Assembly (NCBI RefSeq): GCF_003977755.1
Contig: NZ_RQWN01000002.1
Location: 124,001 to 188,000 of the forward strand
Source: Haloterrigena salifodinae
GTDB lineage: Archaea > Halobacteriota > Halobacteria > Halobacteriales > Natrialbaceae
Direction of reading: 5' to 3'
DNA length: 64,000 nucleotides
Part shown: in pieces, positions 43,677 through 51,284 of the stretch
Position numbering within the stretch: position 1 is the first letter of the stretch
How the letters are laid out: each line of letters begins with the position of its first letter
Position numbers and translations under genes: made by a program
Notes under the pieces: generated by a model
What the model was told of the DNA's origin: nothing
Seen by the model: the letters and a program-made list of their open reading frames with translations, nothing else
The model's database searches: none

Positions 43677-44969
43677 ATGACGTTACCAGGAACGCTCGAC
43701 GTCGCGATCGTTGGTGCCGGCCCCGCGGGGATCGGTACCGCAGTCGCGCTCGAGTCCCTCGAGATTGAGTACGCCGTCCTCGAGCGCGATTGCATCGGTT
43801 CGTCGTTCCGACAGTGGCCCGACGAGATGCGACTGCTGACGCCGTCGTTTCCCGCCACGGCCTTCGGCACCCGCGATCTGAACGCGATCACGCCCGACAC
43901 CTCGCCGGCACTGGCGCTGGACCGCGAGCATCCGACCGGCGAGCAGTACGCCGACTACCTCGAGGCCGTCGCCGCGTTTCACGAGGTGCCCGTCTACGGC
44001 GACGTCGACGTCGACCGCGTCGTCCCCGGTGACGCTACGGAAACTGAACCGGGCGAGACGGACGTCGAGACCGACGGTTTCTCCCTCCAGACCAGCGCTG
44101 GCCCGCTCGAGGCCGACTACGTCGTCTGGGCCGCGGGCGAGTACCAGTATCCGGCGGACGGCTCGTTTCCGGGCGCGGAGCACTCGGTCCACGTCTCGAC
44201 GGTGGACTCGTGGGTGGCCTACGCCGACCGGTGGTCGCCGGACGGCGCCGAGACGGCCTTCGACCGCGAATCTTCGGACGCCGACGCAGAGCCGTCCGCA
44301 CGCGTCGCGGCCGACGGCGCCGGCTCGACCGGCCCCGTCACGGACGACGTCGTGATCGTCGGCGGCGCCGAGAGCGGCATCGACGCGGCGCTCGGTCTCG
44401 CCGATGCCGGCTGCTCGGTCGCCGTGCTCGACGCCGACGGCCCGTGGCAGTACCGCAGTCCCGACCCCAGCGAGGTGCTCTCGCCGCGGACGAGCGAGCG
44501 ACTCGAGCGAGCGCTGATCGAGGGACGCCCGATCGATCTCGTTACCGACGCGCGCGTTGCGAGTATCGAGTGCGTGCAGGCGGGCCCGGTACGCGCCGAC
44601 GACGGCTACGTCCTCCGGACGACCGACGGTGATCGATTCCGCTCGCGGGCGCCGCCGCTGCTCGCCACCGGGTTCGAGGGGAGTCTCGCCGTCGTCGACG
44701 ACCTGTTCGCGTTCGACGGCGACGCGCCAGCGTTGACCGACCGCGACGAGTCGACCGAGACGCCGGGGCTCTTCCTGGTCGGCCCGCAGGTCGCCCACGA
44801 TGGGCAGCAGTTCTGCTTCATCTACAAGTTCCGCCAGCGCTTCGCCGTCGTCGCCGAGACGATCGCCGACCGACTCGGCGTCGATACCGACCCGCTCGAG
44901 GCCTACCGGGAACGAGGGATGTTCCTCGACGACCTCGAGTGCTGCGAGCCGGCGTACTGCGACTGCTGA
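43677..44969 (+). CDS. FAD/NAD(P)-dependent flavoprotein monooxygenase-like (CzcO-like)
   Basis: The 430-residue protein has the FAD site AIVGAGPAGIGTAVALESL at residues about 9-27, an RQWPDEMRLLTPSFPATAFG segment as in CzcO/FMO-like flavoproteins, and a second, NAD(P)-binding fold with VVIVGGAESGIDAALGLADA. It ends LFLVGPQVAHDGQQFCFIYK and then a Cys-rich tail (DLECCEPAYCDC), which could bind a metal. The family includes hydroxylating and quinone-linked enzymes, so the substrate cannot be named. Position beside CobW and FeoB-like genes and a promoter block shared with the feoB-like unit suggest a role in metal handling. Confidence 0.83.
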   Translation: MTLPGTLDVAIVGAGPAGIGTAVALESLEIEYAVLERDCIGSSFRQWPDEMRLLTPSFPATAFGTRDLNAITPDTSPALALDREHPTGEQYADYLEAVAAFHEVPVYGDVDVDRVVPGDATETEPGETDVETDGFSLQTSAGPLEADYVVWAAGEYQYPADGSFPGAEHSVHVSTVDSWVAYADRWSPDGAETAFDRESSDADAEPSARVAADGAGSTGPVTDDVVIVGGAESGIDAALGLADAGCSVAVLDADGPWQYRSPDPSEVLSPRTSERLERALIEGRPIDLVTDARVASIECVQAGPVRADDGYVLRTTDGDRFRSRAPPLLATGFEGSLAVVDDLFAFDGDAPALTDRDESTETPGLFLVGPQVAHDGQQFCFIYKFRQRFAVVAETIADRLGVDTDPLEAYRERGMFLDDLECCEPAYCDC

Positions 44970-45267
44970 GGCGCGACCGGACCGGAACCCTCTCGACGGC
45001 GTTCAGTCACGCGTCCACGTTCGAGACAATGACTCGAGTGAACGTATTCGGGGAGTTCGTCGGTCTCGTCGACCAAACCGTCACAGACGGCACCGGTATT
45101 GTGATCGAGCGCGACGCGCTGGGTGACGCTGGCCGCGGACTGGACCGACTCGTCGCAGTTCGAACTCGAGCGACCGTCGGACGTGATTCCGGCCCACGTC
45201 CGCGGGTAGTTACGCAGGTCGTGGCCGGAGTTTCTCGGGTATCGGTCGAATCGATCGGCACGATCGG
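44970..45267. other. Intergenic region with possible degraded gene
   Basis: No intact gene is supported in these 298 bases. The plus strand holds a possible broken reading (see the next entry), and the minus-strand readings are Arg/Ser-rich shadows of the neighbours. The sequence keeps a haloarchaeal composition throughout, so it is either an old coding remnant or a spacer. No terminator hairpin or promoter stands out. Confidence 0.4.
45029..45209 (+). pseudogene. Possible frameshifted small gene remnant
   Basis: From ATG 45029 the frame reads MTRVNVFGEFVGLVDQTVTD and continues to IVIERDA; from about 45120 a different frame continues with strong haloarchaeal codon bias as WVTLAADWTDSSQFELERPS and ends SDVIPAHVRG at TAG 45207-45209. 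Joining the two would need a one-base shift. Together they would form a protein of roughly 60 residues. I know no matching family, so this is weak evidence: it may be a frameshifted small gene, or chance. Confidence 0.28.
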
Positions 45268-45513
45268 TCACCGCGCATCGTCTCGAGAGACGAATGCTGC
45301 ACCGATCGCGCGAACCCACGTCTCTTCGAAGTCGCCCGTCGTCACGTCCGAGTAGATCGTACAGACGTCCGGGCGGTCGTCGTTGCGCTCGACGTAGGCC
45401 TTGTAACACGGCGAGAGTTCGCTGTCCGCCGGTTGCGAGTCCGGCGACGCGGCTTCTTCGGCGAGCGTCTCGACGTCGATATCGGCGTCGGTGTCGGAAT
45501 CTCGTTCGGTCAC
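45268..45513 (-). CDS. Small DUF7511-like protein
   Basis: The 81-residue acidic protein reads from GTG 45513 as TERDSDTDADIDVETLAEEA and has the block DDRPDVCTIYSDVTTGDFEE with TWVRAIGAAFVS, matching the haloarchaeal DUF7511 type that I recall. No function is known. Its start lies 5 bases after the TGA of the CobW gene at 45519, so it is in the same operon and probably translated by coupling. No ATG is available nearby in the frame. A link with metal handling is possible but based on position alone. Confidence 0.68.
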   Translation of the reverse strand: MTERDSDTDADIDVETLAEEAASPDSQPADSELSPCYKAYVERNDDRPDVCTIYSDVTTGDFEETWVRAIGAAFVSRDDAR

Positions 45514-45518
45514 GGTAG

Positions 45519-46820
45519 TCAATCCGCGATCCCGAGTTCCGTCGCGTGATCGCGATCCTCGTCGGCGTCGTCCGTCTCCTCGTCGTCCGTCTCCTCGTCG
45601 TCCTCGAGTTCCTCTTCGAGCGGCTCGAACCGCGGGAATCGATCCCCGAGCGTTTCGGGGTCGGCTTCGAGATCGGCGTCGGTCGCCAGACACGACTTCA
45701 GGTCGCTGCGCAGCGACTCGCGGTCCATCTCGGTGCCGATCAGGACCAGCCGGACGTTCCGGTCGCCCCATCGGTCGTGCCAGACCGCCTCGAGTTCGGC
45801 GTCTTCGGTGAGGTGCTCGCGGCGTTCGTCTTCGGGAAGCGCGGCGACCCACGTCCCGCCGGGACCGACGCGAACCGACTGACCGGCGACGTTGAGTGTG
45901 AACGCCTCGTCGCGGCGGGTGGCGATCCAGAAGTGGCCCTTCACGCGGACGACGGTGTCGGGGAACTCGTCGAGCAGGTCGGCGAACCGTTCGGGGTGAA
46001 ACGGGCGGCGCGCCTCGAAGACGAACGAAGAGACGCCGTGTTCCTCCTCGGCCGACTCGTGGGGCTCCTGAAGTTCCCGAACCCAGCCCGCAGATCGCCT
46101 GGCCGCCTCGAAGTCGAACCGATCAGTGTCGACGACGTCGTCGGGATCAACTCGACCGTGTTCGGTACGGACGATCTCGGCGCGGGGCTGGAGCACCTCG
46201 AGCGTCGCTTCGATCTCCGCGAGCGTCTCCTCCTCGACGAGGTCGCACTTGTTCACCAGGAGGACGTCGCAGAACTCGACCTGTTCGACGACGAGATCCC
46301 CGAGGTGTTTCTCGGTGCCGTCGTCGTCGAGCAGTTCGTCGGATTTCATCGCCGTCCGGAACTGGTGGGCGTCGACGACCGTAACGGTCGTATCGAGGTG
46401 ACAGCCCTCGAGCGGTTCGATTCCGGTTTCCGCGTAGAACTCGGTGGGGTCGAGATCGGCCTGATCGAAGCCGAGCGTCAGGGTCTGAGCAACGGGTAGC
46501 GGCTCCGCAACGCCGGTCGATTCGACGACGATCCCGTCGAACTCCCGATCCGACGCGGTGAGTTCGCCGACGGCGTCGAGCAAGTCGCCCCGCAGTTCAC
46601 AGCAGATGCAACCGTTCGAGAGTTCTATCAGTTCCTCGTCCTCGTCGGCGATGTCCGAGGACTCGGCGACGAGTTCGGCGTCGATATTGACCTCGCCCAT
46701 GTCGTTAACGAGGACGGCGAGGTCGCGGTCAGTCTCTCGCAGCACGTGGTTGAGCGTCGTCGTCTTCCCAGCGCCGAGGACGCCGGAGAGCACCGTGACG
46801 GGAATCGAGCTATCGGGCAT
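45519..46820 (-). CDS. CobW/COG0523-family GTPase (zinc chaperone-like)
   Basis: The 433-residue P-loop GTPase begins IPVTVLSGVLGAGKTTTLNH (P-loop at residues 13-21) and contains the family's metal-binding C-I-C-C (Cys at 71, 73 and 74, in NGCICCEL), LVNKCDLV as the G4 motif, and a C-terminal CobW_C domain (FVFEARRPFHPERFADLLDE). The last 50 residues are extremely acidic. COG0523 proteins insert or deliver metals, often zinc under zinc limitation. It is divergent from the feoB-like unit across 89 bases that hold a shared motif. The exact metal cannot be told. Confidence 0.9.
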   Translation of the reverse strand: MPDSSIPVTVLSGVLGAGKTTTLNHVLRETDRDLAVLVNDMGEVNIDAELVAESSDIADEDEELIELSNGCICCELRGDLLDAVGELTASDREFDGIVVESTGVAEPLPVAQTLTLGFDQADLDPTEFYAETGIEPLEGCHLDTTVTVVDAHQFRTAMKSDELLDDDGTEKHLGDLVVEQVEFCDVLLVNKCDLVEEETLAEIEATLEVLQPRAEIVRTEHGRVDPDDVVDTDRFDFEAARRSAGWVRELQEPHESAEEEHGVSSFVFEARRPFHPERFADLLDEFPDTVVRVKGHFWIATRRDEAFTLNVAGQSVRVGPGGTWVAALPEDERREHLTEDAELEAVWHDRWGDRNVRLVLIGTEMDRESLRSDLKSCLATDADLEADPETLGDRFPRFEPLEEELEDDEETDDEETDDADEDRDHATELGIAD

Positions 46821-46909
46821 TCTGTTAACAATATGAACTCAATCATAATAGTAGTTATTATCTGACAAAGAAAAATTATTAAAACGGTGGCGCCATAGCC
46901 AACTCGAGC
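46821..46909. promoter_or_regulatory. Shared bidirectional promoter of cobW and feoB-like units
   Basis: This AT-rich spacer separates divergent starts. AATATGAACTCAAT (46830-46843) matches 43629-43641 apart from one extra base, and ATTATTAAAACGGTGGCG (46875-46892) matches 43642-43659 in 16 of 18 bases. Both are 35 bases from the following ATG (here 46910). A further ATTATTAT-like run lies nearer the cobW start. These are candidates for an operator and a TATA/BRE box. The regulator is unknown; no gene for it is apparent here. Confidence 0.6.
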
Positions 46910-46996
46910 ATGCGAACGTCATCGCTGTGGCCGACACAGAGGGGATCGTCCGCTGACCGAACCGCGCGACGCGACAGGGTGATCGGCGCCGAATGA
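46910..46996 (+). CDS. Leader ORF overlapping the feoB-like gene, 28 residues
   Basis: The frame reads MRTSSLWPTQRGSSADRTAR and continues RDRVIGAE, ending at TGA 46994-46996, which overlaps ATG 46993 of the transporter gene by ATGA. Its ATG stands 35 bases after the shared ATTATTAA block, exactly where the flavoprotein gene starts after its own copy, so the transcript probably begins at this ATG. GGTGATC (46978-46984), complementary to seven bases of the 16S rRNA 3' end, lies 8 bases before the transporter ATG. It looks like a translated leader coupled to the transporter. Confidence 0.58.
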   Translation: MRTSSLWPTQRGSSADRTARRDRVIGAE

Positions 46997-48720
46997 CCGA
47001 CGCGGAACCTGCTCGGCGCTACTCGGAGCCCAACCGTGCCGTCTTGATCGGCAAGGAGAGCGTCGGGAAGTCCGCCCTCGCGGCGGGACTCACCGGCGCG
47101 GCGCCGGCCGCCGAGAACGTCGACGGCGCGACGGTCTCGAACGAGGTCTACCGGGGCGGCGACCTCGAGGTGATCGACACGCCCGGGATCACTCTCGAGG
47201 CGGACACCGAGACGACCCGCGAGGCGCTGGCTGCGCTCGAGGGTGCCGAAACGGTCGTCCTCGTCGTTCCGGCGTCGGCCATCGCCCGTGACCTCGGCGA
47301 CCTCTTGCCGCTCGTCCGGGGTCGGACCGGTGCGGTGATTGTCACTCATTGGGACCGCGTCGAGGCGATCGACGAGACCGAGCGACGTCGCGCTGTCGCC
47401 GACCTCGAATCGGACCTCGGCGTTCCCGTCGTCCCGGTCGACGCGCGCTCCCTCGAGCGCGATCGGGTCGCGGCGGACGGCGGTCCCCGAGGCGGAACCA
47501 CCGGCACGGACGGCGACCGTTCGATGACCCCGGCCGACGGCCGTGCGGTTCGCGCCGCGCTGGCCCACGCGGCTGAGTTGCCCGGCGACACCGCAGTGGA
47601 AATCGACTGGGATCTCGAGCCGCCCGAACGCGTTTTCGACCGGCCGTATCTCGGTCCCGTGGCGAGCGCGCTCGTTCTTCTGCTTCCCGCAGTCGTCGCC
47701 GTCTGGTTCGCCAACGCCGTCGCGGCCGAGCTGGATCCGCGCGTCGGCGCCGCCCTCGAGCCCGCCGTTCGCTGGACGACGTCGCTTCCCGGACCGCTCG
47801 CGGCCGTGCTCGGCGGCGACTACGGCCTGCTCGCGATGGGGCCGTTCCTGTTCGTCTGGGCGCTGCCGACGATGCTGATCTTCGCGCTGTTCACGGGCGC
47901 GTACGCGGCGAGCGGGCTGACGATGCGCGTGACGACGGCGCTGCATCCGATCGTGCGCCGCGTCGGACTCACCGGCCGGGATCTCGTCCGGGTCGTGATG
48001 GGCTTCGGCTGTAACGTCCCCGCGGTCACGAGCACGCGGGCTTGTTCGGACTGCACCCGCTGTACGACGATCTCGGCCGTCTCCTTCGGCGCGGCCTGCT
48101 CCTACCAGTTCCCCGCCACGCTGGCGGTGTTCGCCGCCGTCGGGATGCCGTGGCTCGTCGGCCCCTACCTCGCCGTTCTCGTCGCGACGACGCTGCTCTA
48201 CGTCCGCCTGATCGCGCCGCCCGAAGCGCGCACGGCCGCCCTCGCCGTCGACCGACGCACCCGCCTCGAGCGGCCCCGTCCTCGTGCCATCTGGCGAGAG
48301 GCCCGCAGTTCGCTCGCGAGCTTCGTCACGACCGCGCTCCCCGTCTTCGCCGCCATCTGCGTCGTCGCCGCGCTGTTCGAGTACGTGGGCGCGCTCGAGC
48401 GCCTCGGCGCCGTCCTCGAGCCGGCGATGGCCGCCTTCGCCCTTCCAGCCGAGGCGGCGCTGCCGATCGTCCTCGCGGCGATCCGGAAGGACGGGATCGC
48501 ACTCCTGACGGCCGAGTCGGCCGCGCTCGAGGCCCTCTCGCCGGTCGAGGTGCTGGTCGCCGTCTACCTCGCCGGCGTCTTGCTGCCCTGTCTCGTCACG
48601 GCGATTACGGTCGCCCGCGAGGTTTCGGTGCGGTTCGTCGCCGGGATGCTCGCGCGACAGGCCGCCGCAGCGGTTGGATTTGCGTTCGCTATCGCCTGGA
48701 CGGGACGGCTCCTGTTCTGA
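46993..48720 (+). CDS. FeoB-like metal transporter
   Basis: The 575-residue protein has an N-terminal G domain (G1 GKESVGKS at residues 20-27; G3 DTPG near 62) and a membrane part with Gate-type repeats, the first being GFGCNVPAVTSTR (Cys 340), followed by an unusual C-S-D-C-T-R-C cluster (Cys 351, 354, 357). The G4 motif reads T-H-W-D where NKxD is normal. FeoB proteins move Fe2+, some other metals, using GTP. No FeoA gene is present. Neighbours include a CobW GTPase and two flavoproteins, so zinc or iron uptake is plausible, but the metal is not proved. Confidence 0.83.
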   Translation: MTDAEPARRYSEPNRAVLIGKESVGKSALAAGLTGAAPAAENVDGATVSNEVYRGGDLEVIDTPGITLEADTETTREALAALEGAETVVLVVPASAIARDLGDLLPLVRGRTGAVIVTHWDRVEAIDETERRRAVADLESDLGVPVVPVDARSLERDRVAADGGPRGGTTGTDGDRSMTPADGRAVRAALAHAAELPGDTAVEIDWDLEPPERVFDRPYLGPVASALVLLLPAVVAVWFANAVAAELDPRVGAALEPAVRWTTSLPGPLAAVLGGDYGLLAMGPFLFVWALPTMLIFALFTGAYAASGLTMRVTTALHPIVRRVGLTGRDLVRVVMGFGCNVPAVTSTRACSDCTRCTTISAVSFGAACSYQFPATLAVFAAVGMPWLVGPYLAVLVATTLLYVRLIAPPEARTAALAVDRRTRLERPRPRAIWREARSSLASFVTTALPVFAAICVVAALFEYVGALERLGAVLEPAMAAFALPAEAALPIVLAAIRKDGIALLTAESAALEALSPVEVLVAVYLAGVLLPCLVTAITVAREVSVRFVAGMLARQAAAAVGFAFAIAWTGRLLF

Positions 48721-48810
48721 TCGCAGTCGTCCGGTTTCGACGGTCGCTCGAGAACCAGTTGCTCGGGTATCAGCGGCGGGCGGTTCTATGAATATTGGAT
48801 GTCTCGATAG

Positions 48811-48826
48811 CATTTATTAATAATAC
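48811..48826 (+). promoter_or_regulatory. TATA-like element of the second flavoprotein gene
   Basis: CATTTATTAATAATAC lies about 34 bases before ATG 48846, similar in position to the ATTATTAA blocks upstream of the other two units, so a leaderless start at 48846 is likely. A further AATATTGG stretch at 48791-48798 (its complement is CCAATATT) resembles the CCAATATT in the 43629-43646 region. The match is shorter than that between the other two and may be chance. Confidence 0.45.
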
Positions 48827-48845
48827 GAAGAACTAAAGTAATAAT

Positions 48846-50117
48846 ATGGCGTATCGCGGTTCGATGTACGACTGTGTCATCGTCGGCGGCGGCGTCCACG
48901 GCACCTACTGCTGTCAGCGGCTGCTCGAGGACACCGCCCTCGAGAGCGAGGACCTCTTGCTCGTCGATCCGCACGACCGACTACTCGCGTCGTTTCGTCG
49001 GAAGGCGGCGGCCTGCGGGATGGCGGAACTCCGATCGACGTTCGTCCAGCACGTCGGTACCGAGCCGTTCGGTCTGGAGTCGTTCGCCGAGAGCCGCGGC
49101 CGCGAGGGCGAACTCCGGCCGACGCCGGGGTATCCGCCGCGGCCGACGCTGTCGCTGTTTCTGGACTTCGCCGACTACGTGATCGAACGCAAGGGACTCG
49201 CCGACCGCCACCGGCGGGCCGCCGTCGAGTCGATTCGCCGTTCGGCCGCAGGCGACGGCTCGCTGGTCCTCGAGACGGCCGCGGGCGACGAAGACGAAAC
49301 CGGAATCGAGAACAGAACCGGCGACTCGAGCGGAGGGCAAATCCGAACGCGGACCTGCGTGCTGGCGATCGGTCACGGCGGTCGCTACCGGTATCCGCCG
49401 TGGGCCGACGGCGTTGACGCGATCACGCACGTCTGGGACGGGTTCGCTCCCGAGCGCCGCGCCGAGGAGACGGTCGTCGTCGGCGGCGGGATCACCGCGG
49501 TCCAGCTCGCGACCGCGCTGGCCGAGCGCGAGCGGGTGACGCTGTGTCCGCGCGACGGCTTCGAGGAAGCGACGATCGAGGCCGATCCGCGCTGGATCAA
49601 CTGGAACCACATCGAAAAACACCTCCATCGCCACCCGCCCGGATCGCGAGCGCGCGCCGAGACGGTCAGCGAGGCGCGCAACGACGGCACCGTTCCGCCG
49701 CGACTGCTCGAGCACCTCGAGCGGGACGACGACGGCGACCTCTCCGTCCGTCGTAGCGACGTCCGCTCCGCCCGCGAGATCGACGATCGCGTTCGGCTGC
49801 TGCTCGAGAACGGCGGCTGTTGCTCGGCCGAGCGTGCCGTTCTGGCGACGGGGTTCGCTCCCGTCTTCGAGCACCCGTTCGTCGACCGCGTCGCCGCGTC
49901 GCTCGACCTCGAGCGCGGCTACCGCGGGATGCCGATACTCGACGACGAGACGCTGGCCTGGCGCGACGCGACCGGGTCGGAGACGCCGCTGTTCGTTATG
50001 GGCGCGCTCGCGGCGGGAACCGTCGGTCCGCTGGCGGGCAACGTCGCCGGCGCGCGGCGCGCGGCCGACCGGATCGTACGCGCGATCGAGGCGCGTCGAC
50101 CGACCGTTCCGGCCTGA
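48846..50117 (+). CDS. FAD/NAD(P)-binding protein (SidA/PvdA-like monooxygenase)
   Basis: The 423-residue flavoprotein starts with an FAD site, VIVGGGVHGTYCCQRLL, and has LLVDPHDRLLASFRRKAAAC, GYPPRPTLSLFLDFADYVIE, then a second dinucleotide fold EETVVVGGGITAVQLATAL. The order of sites resembles the L-ornithine/L-lysine N-hydroxylase (SidA/IucD/PvdA) superfamily, some of which make siderophores, but no other siderophore gene is present. Residues about 155-170 hold an acidic insertion. ATG 48846 fits the promoter spacing; ATG 48864 would remove six residues. It ends the metal-related group. Confidence 0.78.
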   Translation: MAYRGSMYDCVIVGGGVHGTYCCQRLLEDTALESEDLLLVDPHDRLLASFRRKAAACGMAELRSTFVQHVGTEPFGLESFAESRGREGELRPTPGYPPRPTLSLFLDFADYVIERKGLADRHRRAAVESIRRSAAGDGSLVLETAAGDEDETGIENRTGDSSGGQIRTRTCVLAIGHGGRYRYPPWADGVDAITHVWDGFAPERRAEETVVVGGGITAVQLATALAERERVTLCPRDGFEEATIEADPRWINWNHIEKHLHRHPPGSRARAETVSEARNDGTVPPRLLEHLERDDDGDLSVRRSDVRSAREIDDRVRLLLENGGCCSAERAVLATGFAPVFEHPFVDRVAASLDLERGYRGMPILDDETLAWRDATGSETPLFVMGALAAGTVGPLAGNVAGARRAADRIVRAIEARRPTVPA

Positions 50118-50195
50118 CGCGAGCGGGTATCCACAAACGTGTATTACGAATCCGAGTCGAAAGCGTTTTTGAGCACGGATACGGGGATTCAGGTA

Positions 50196-50447
50196 ATGAC
50201 CGCCTACACCGCGACGGTGACCGTTCGGCTCAAACACGGCGTCCTCGATCCCGAGGCCGAGACGACCCAGCAGGCCTTAGAGCGACTGGGCTTCGACCTC
50301 GAGGACCTGCGTTCGGCGGATCGCTTCGAGGTCGATCTCGAGGCCGAATCGGCCGAGAGCGCCCGCGAACGCGCGGACGAGATGGCAGAGCGACTGCTGG
50401 CGAACCCGACCATCCACGACTACGACGTGGAGGTCGACGAGCGGTAG
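50196..50447 (+). CDS. purS: Phosphoribosylformylglycinamidine synthase subunit PurS
   Basis: The 83-residue protein starts MTAYTATVTVRLKHGVLDPE and has the typical ATQQALERLGFDLEDLRSAD and LLANPTIHDYDVEV segments of PurS, the small subunit that lets PurQ and PurL form the FGAM synthase. Its stop TAG 50445-50447 is followed directly by ATG 50448 of purQ. GCAGGTA precedes the start; a longer reading from 50139 lacks family support. PurL is not in this window. Confidence 0.93.
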   Translation: MTAYTATVTVRLKHGVLDPEAETTQQALERLGFDLEDLRSADRFEVDLEAESAESARERADEMAERLLANPTIHDYDVEVDER

Positions 50448-51140
50448 ATGACGGTTTCGATCATCCGATTCGGCGGCTCGAACTGCGACCGAGACGCCGA
50501 GCGAGCCCTCGAGCACCTCGAGATCGACGCCGAGATCGTCTGGCACGAGGACGGCCTGCCCGCGGACACCTCGGGGATCGTCCTGCCTGGCGGGTTCTCC
50601 TACGGGGACTACCTGCGCGCGGGAGCGATGGCCGCGCGCTCGCCGATCATGGCCGAGGTCCGCGAGGCCGCGGCCGAGGGCACGCCCGTCCTCGGCGTCT
50701 GTAACGGCGCCCAGATCGGCTGCGAGTCGGGGCTCACCGAGGGCGCCTTTACCACCAACGAGAGCGCCCGCTTCCAGTGCGAACACGTCTACCTGCGCGT
50801 CGAGCGCGACGACACGCCGTGGACGGCGGCCTACGACGAGGGCGACGTCATCGAAATCCCCATCGCCCACGGCGAGGGCCGCTACGAGATCGACGACGAC
50901 CGCCTCGACGAACTCGAGGACGAGGATCGGATCCTCTTTCGCTACTGCGACGAGAACGGCGAGACCGGGCCGGACGTGAATCCGAACGGCTCGAAACACA
51001 ACGTCGCGGGCGTCCTCGGCGAGAGCGAGGCCGTCGCCGTGTTGATGCCCCACCCCGAGCGGGCGACGCTGCCCGACGTCGGTCCGACCGACGGACAGGG
51101 GATCCTCCGCGGCTTCGAACTGGCCGAGACGGAAGCGTAG
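50448..51140 (+). CDS. purQ: Phosphoribosylformylglycinamidine synthase subunit PurQ
   Basis: The 230-residue glutaminase subunit supplies ammonia from glutamine to PurL. It begins MTVSIIRFGGSNCDRDAERA, with IVLPGGFSYGDYLRAGAMAA, the nucleophile Cys in VLGVCNGAQIGCESGL and the triad His-x-Glu in MPHPERA near the C terminus. Residue order matches class I glutaminases. It begins immediately after purS, a common arrangement. A T5 run lies 23 bases after the stop (51163-51167), a likely terminator. Confidence 0.95.
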   Translation: MTVSIIRFGGSNCDRDAERALEHLEIDAEIVWHEDGLPADTSGIVLPGGFSYGDYLRAGAMAARSPIMAEVREAAAEGTPVLGVCNGAQIGCESGLTEGAFTTNESARFQCEHVYLRVERDDTPWTAAYDEGDVIEIPIAHGEGRYEIDDDRLDELEDEDRILFRYCDENGETGPDVNPNGSKHNVAGVLGESEAVAVLMPHPERATLPDVGPTDGQGILRGFELAETEA

Positions 51141-51162
51141 ACGTCCGCTGGCTCGTCTTCTC

Positions 51163-51167
51163 GTTTT
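51163..51167 (+). terminator. T-run after purQ
   Basis: Five T residues in CTCGTTTTTGCG follow the purQ stop by 22 bases and precede the next gene by 117 bases. Such short T-runs usually end archaeal transcripts, though the strength of this one cannot be judged. Confidence 0.4.
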
Positions 51168-51284
51168 TGCGACCGTCCCCGCAGAACCGCCGATCGCGTC
51201 ACGACTCAATTCGTGAGTCGAGTCAAACAGTAATGACATGGCAGTTCGTTGAAGTCGGTGTATCCAACTGGAGGGGACGAGCGC

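Noticed and set aside
46879-48813. Minus-strand frame of 644 residues opposite the FeoB-like gene
   Set aside because: Its composition is Arg/Gly/Asp/Glu-rich without any motif, while the plus strand has G-domain and membrane motifs.
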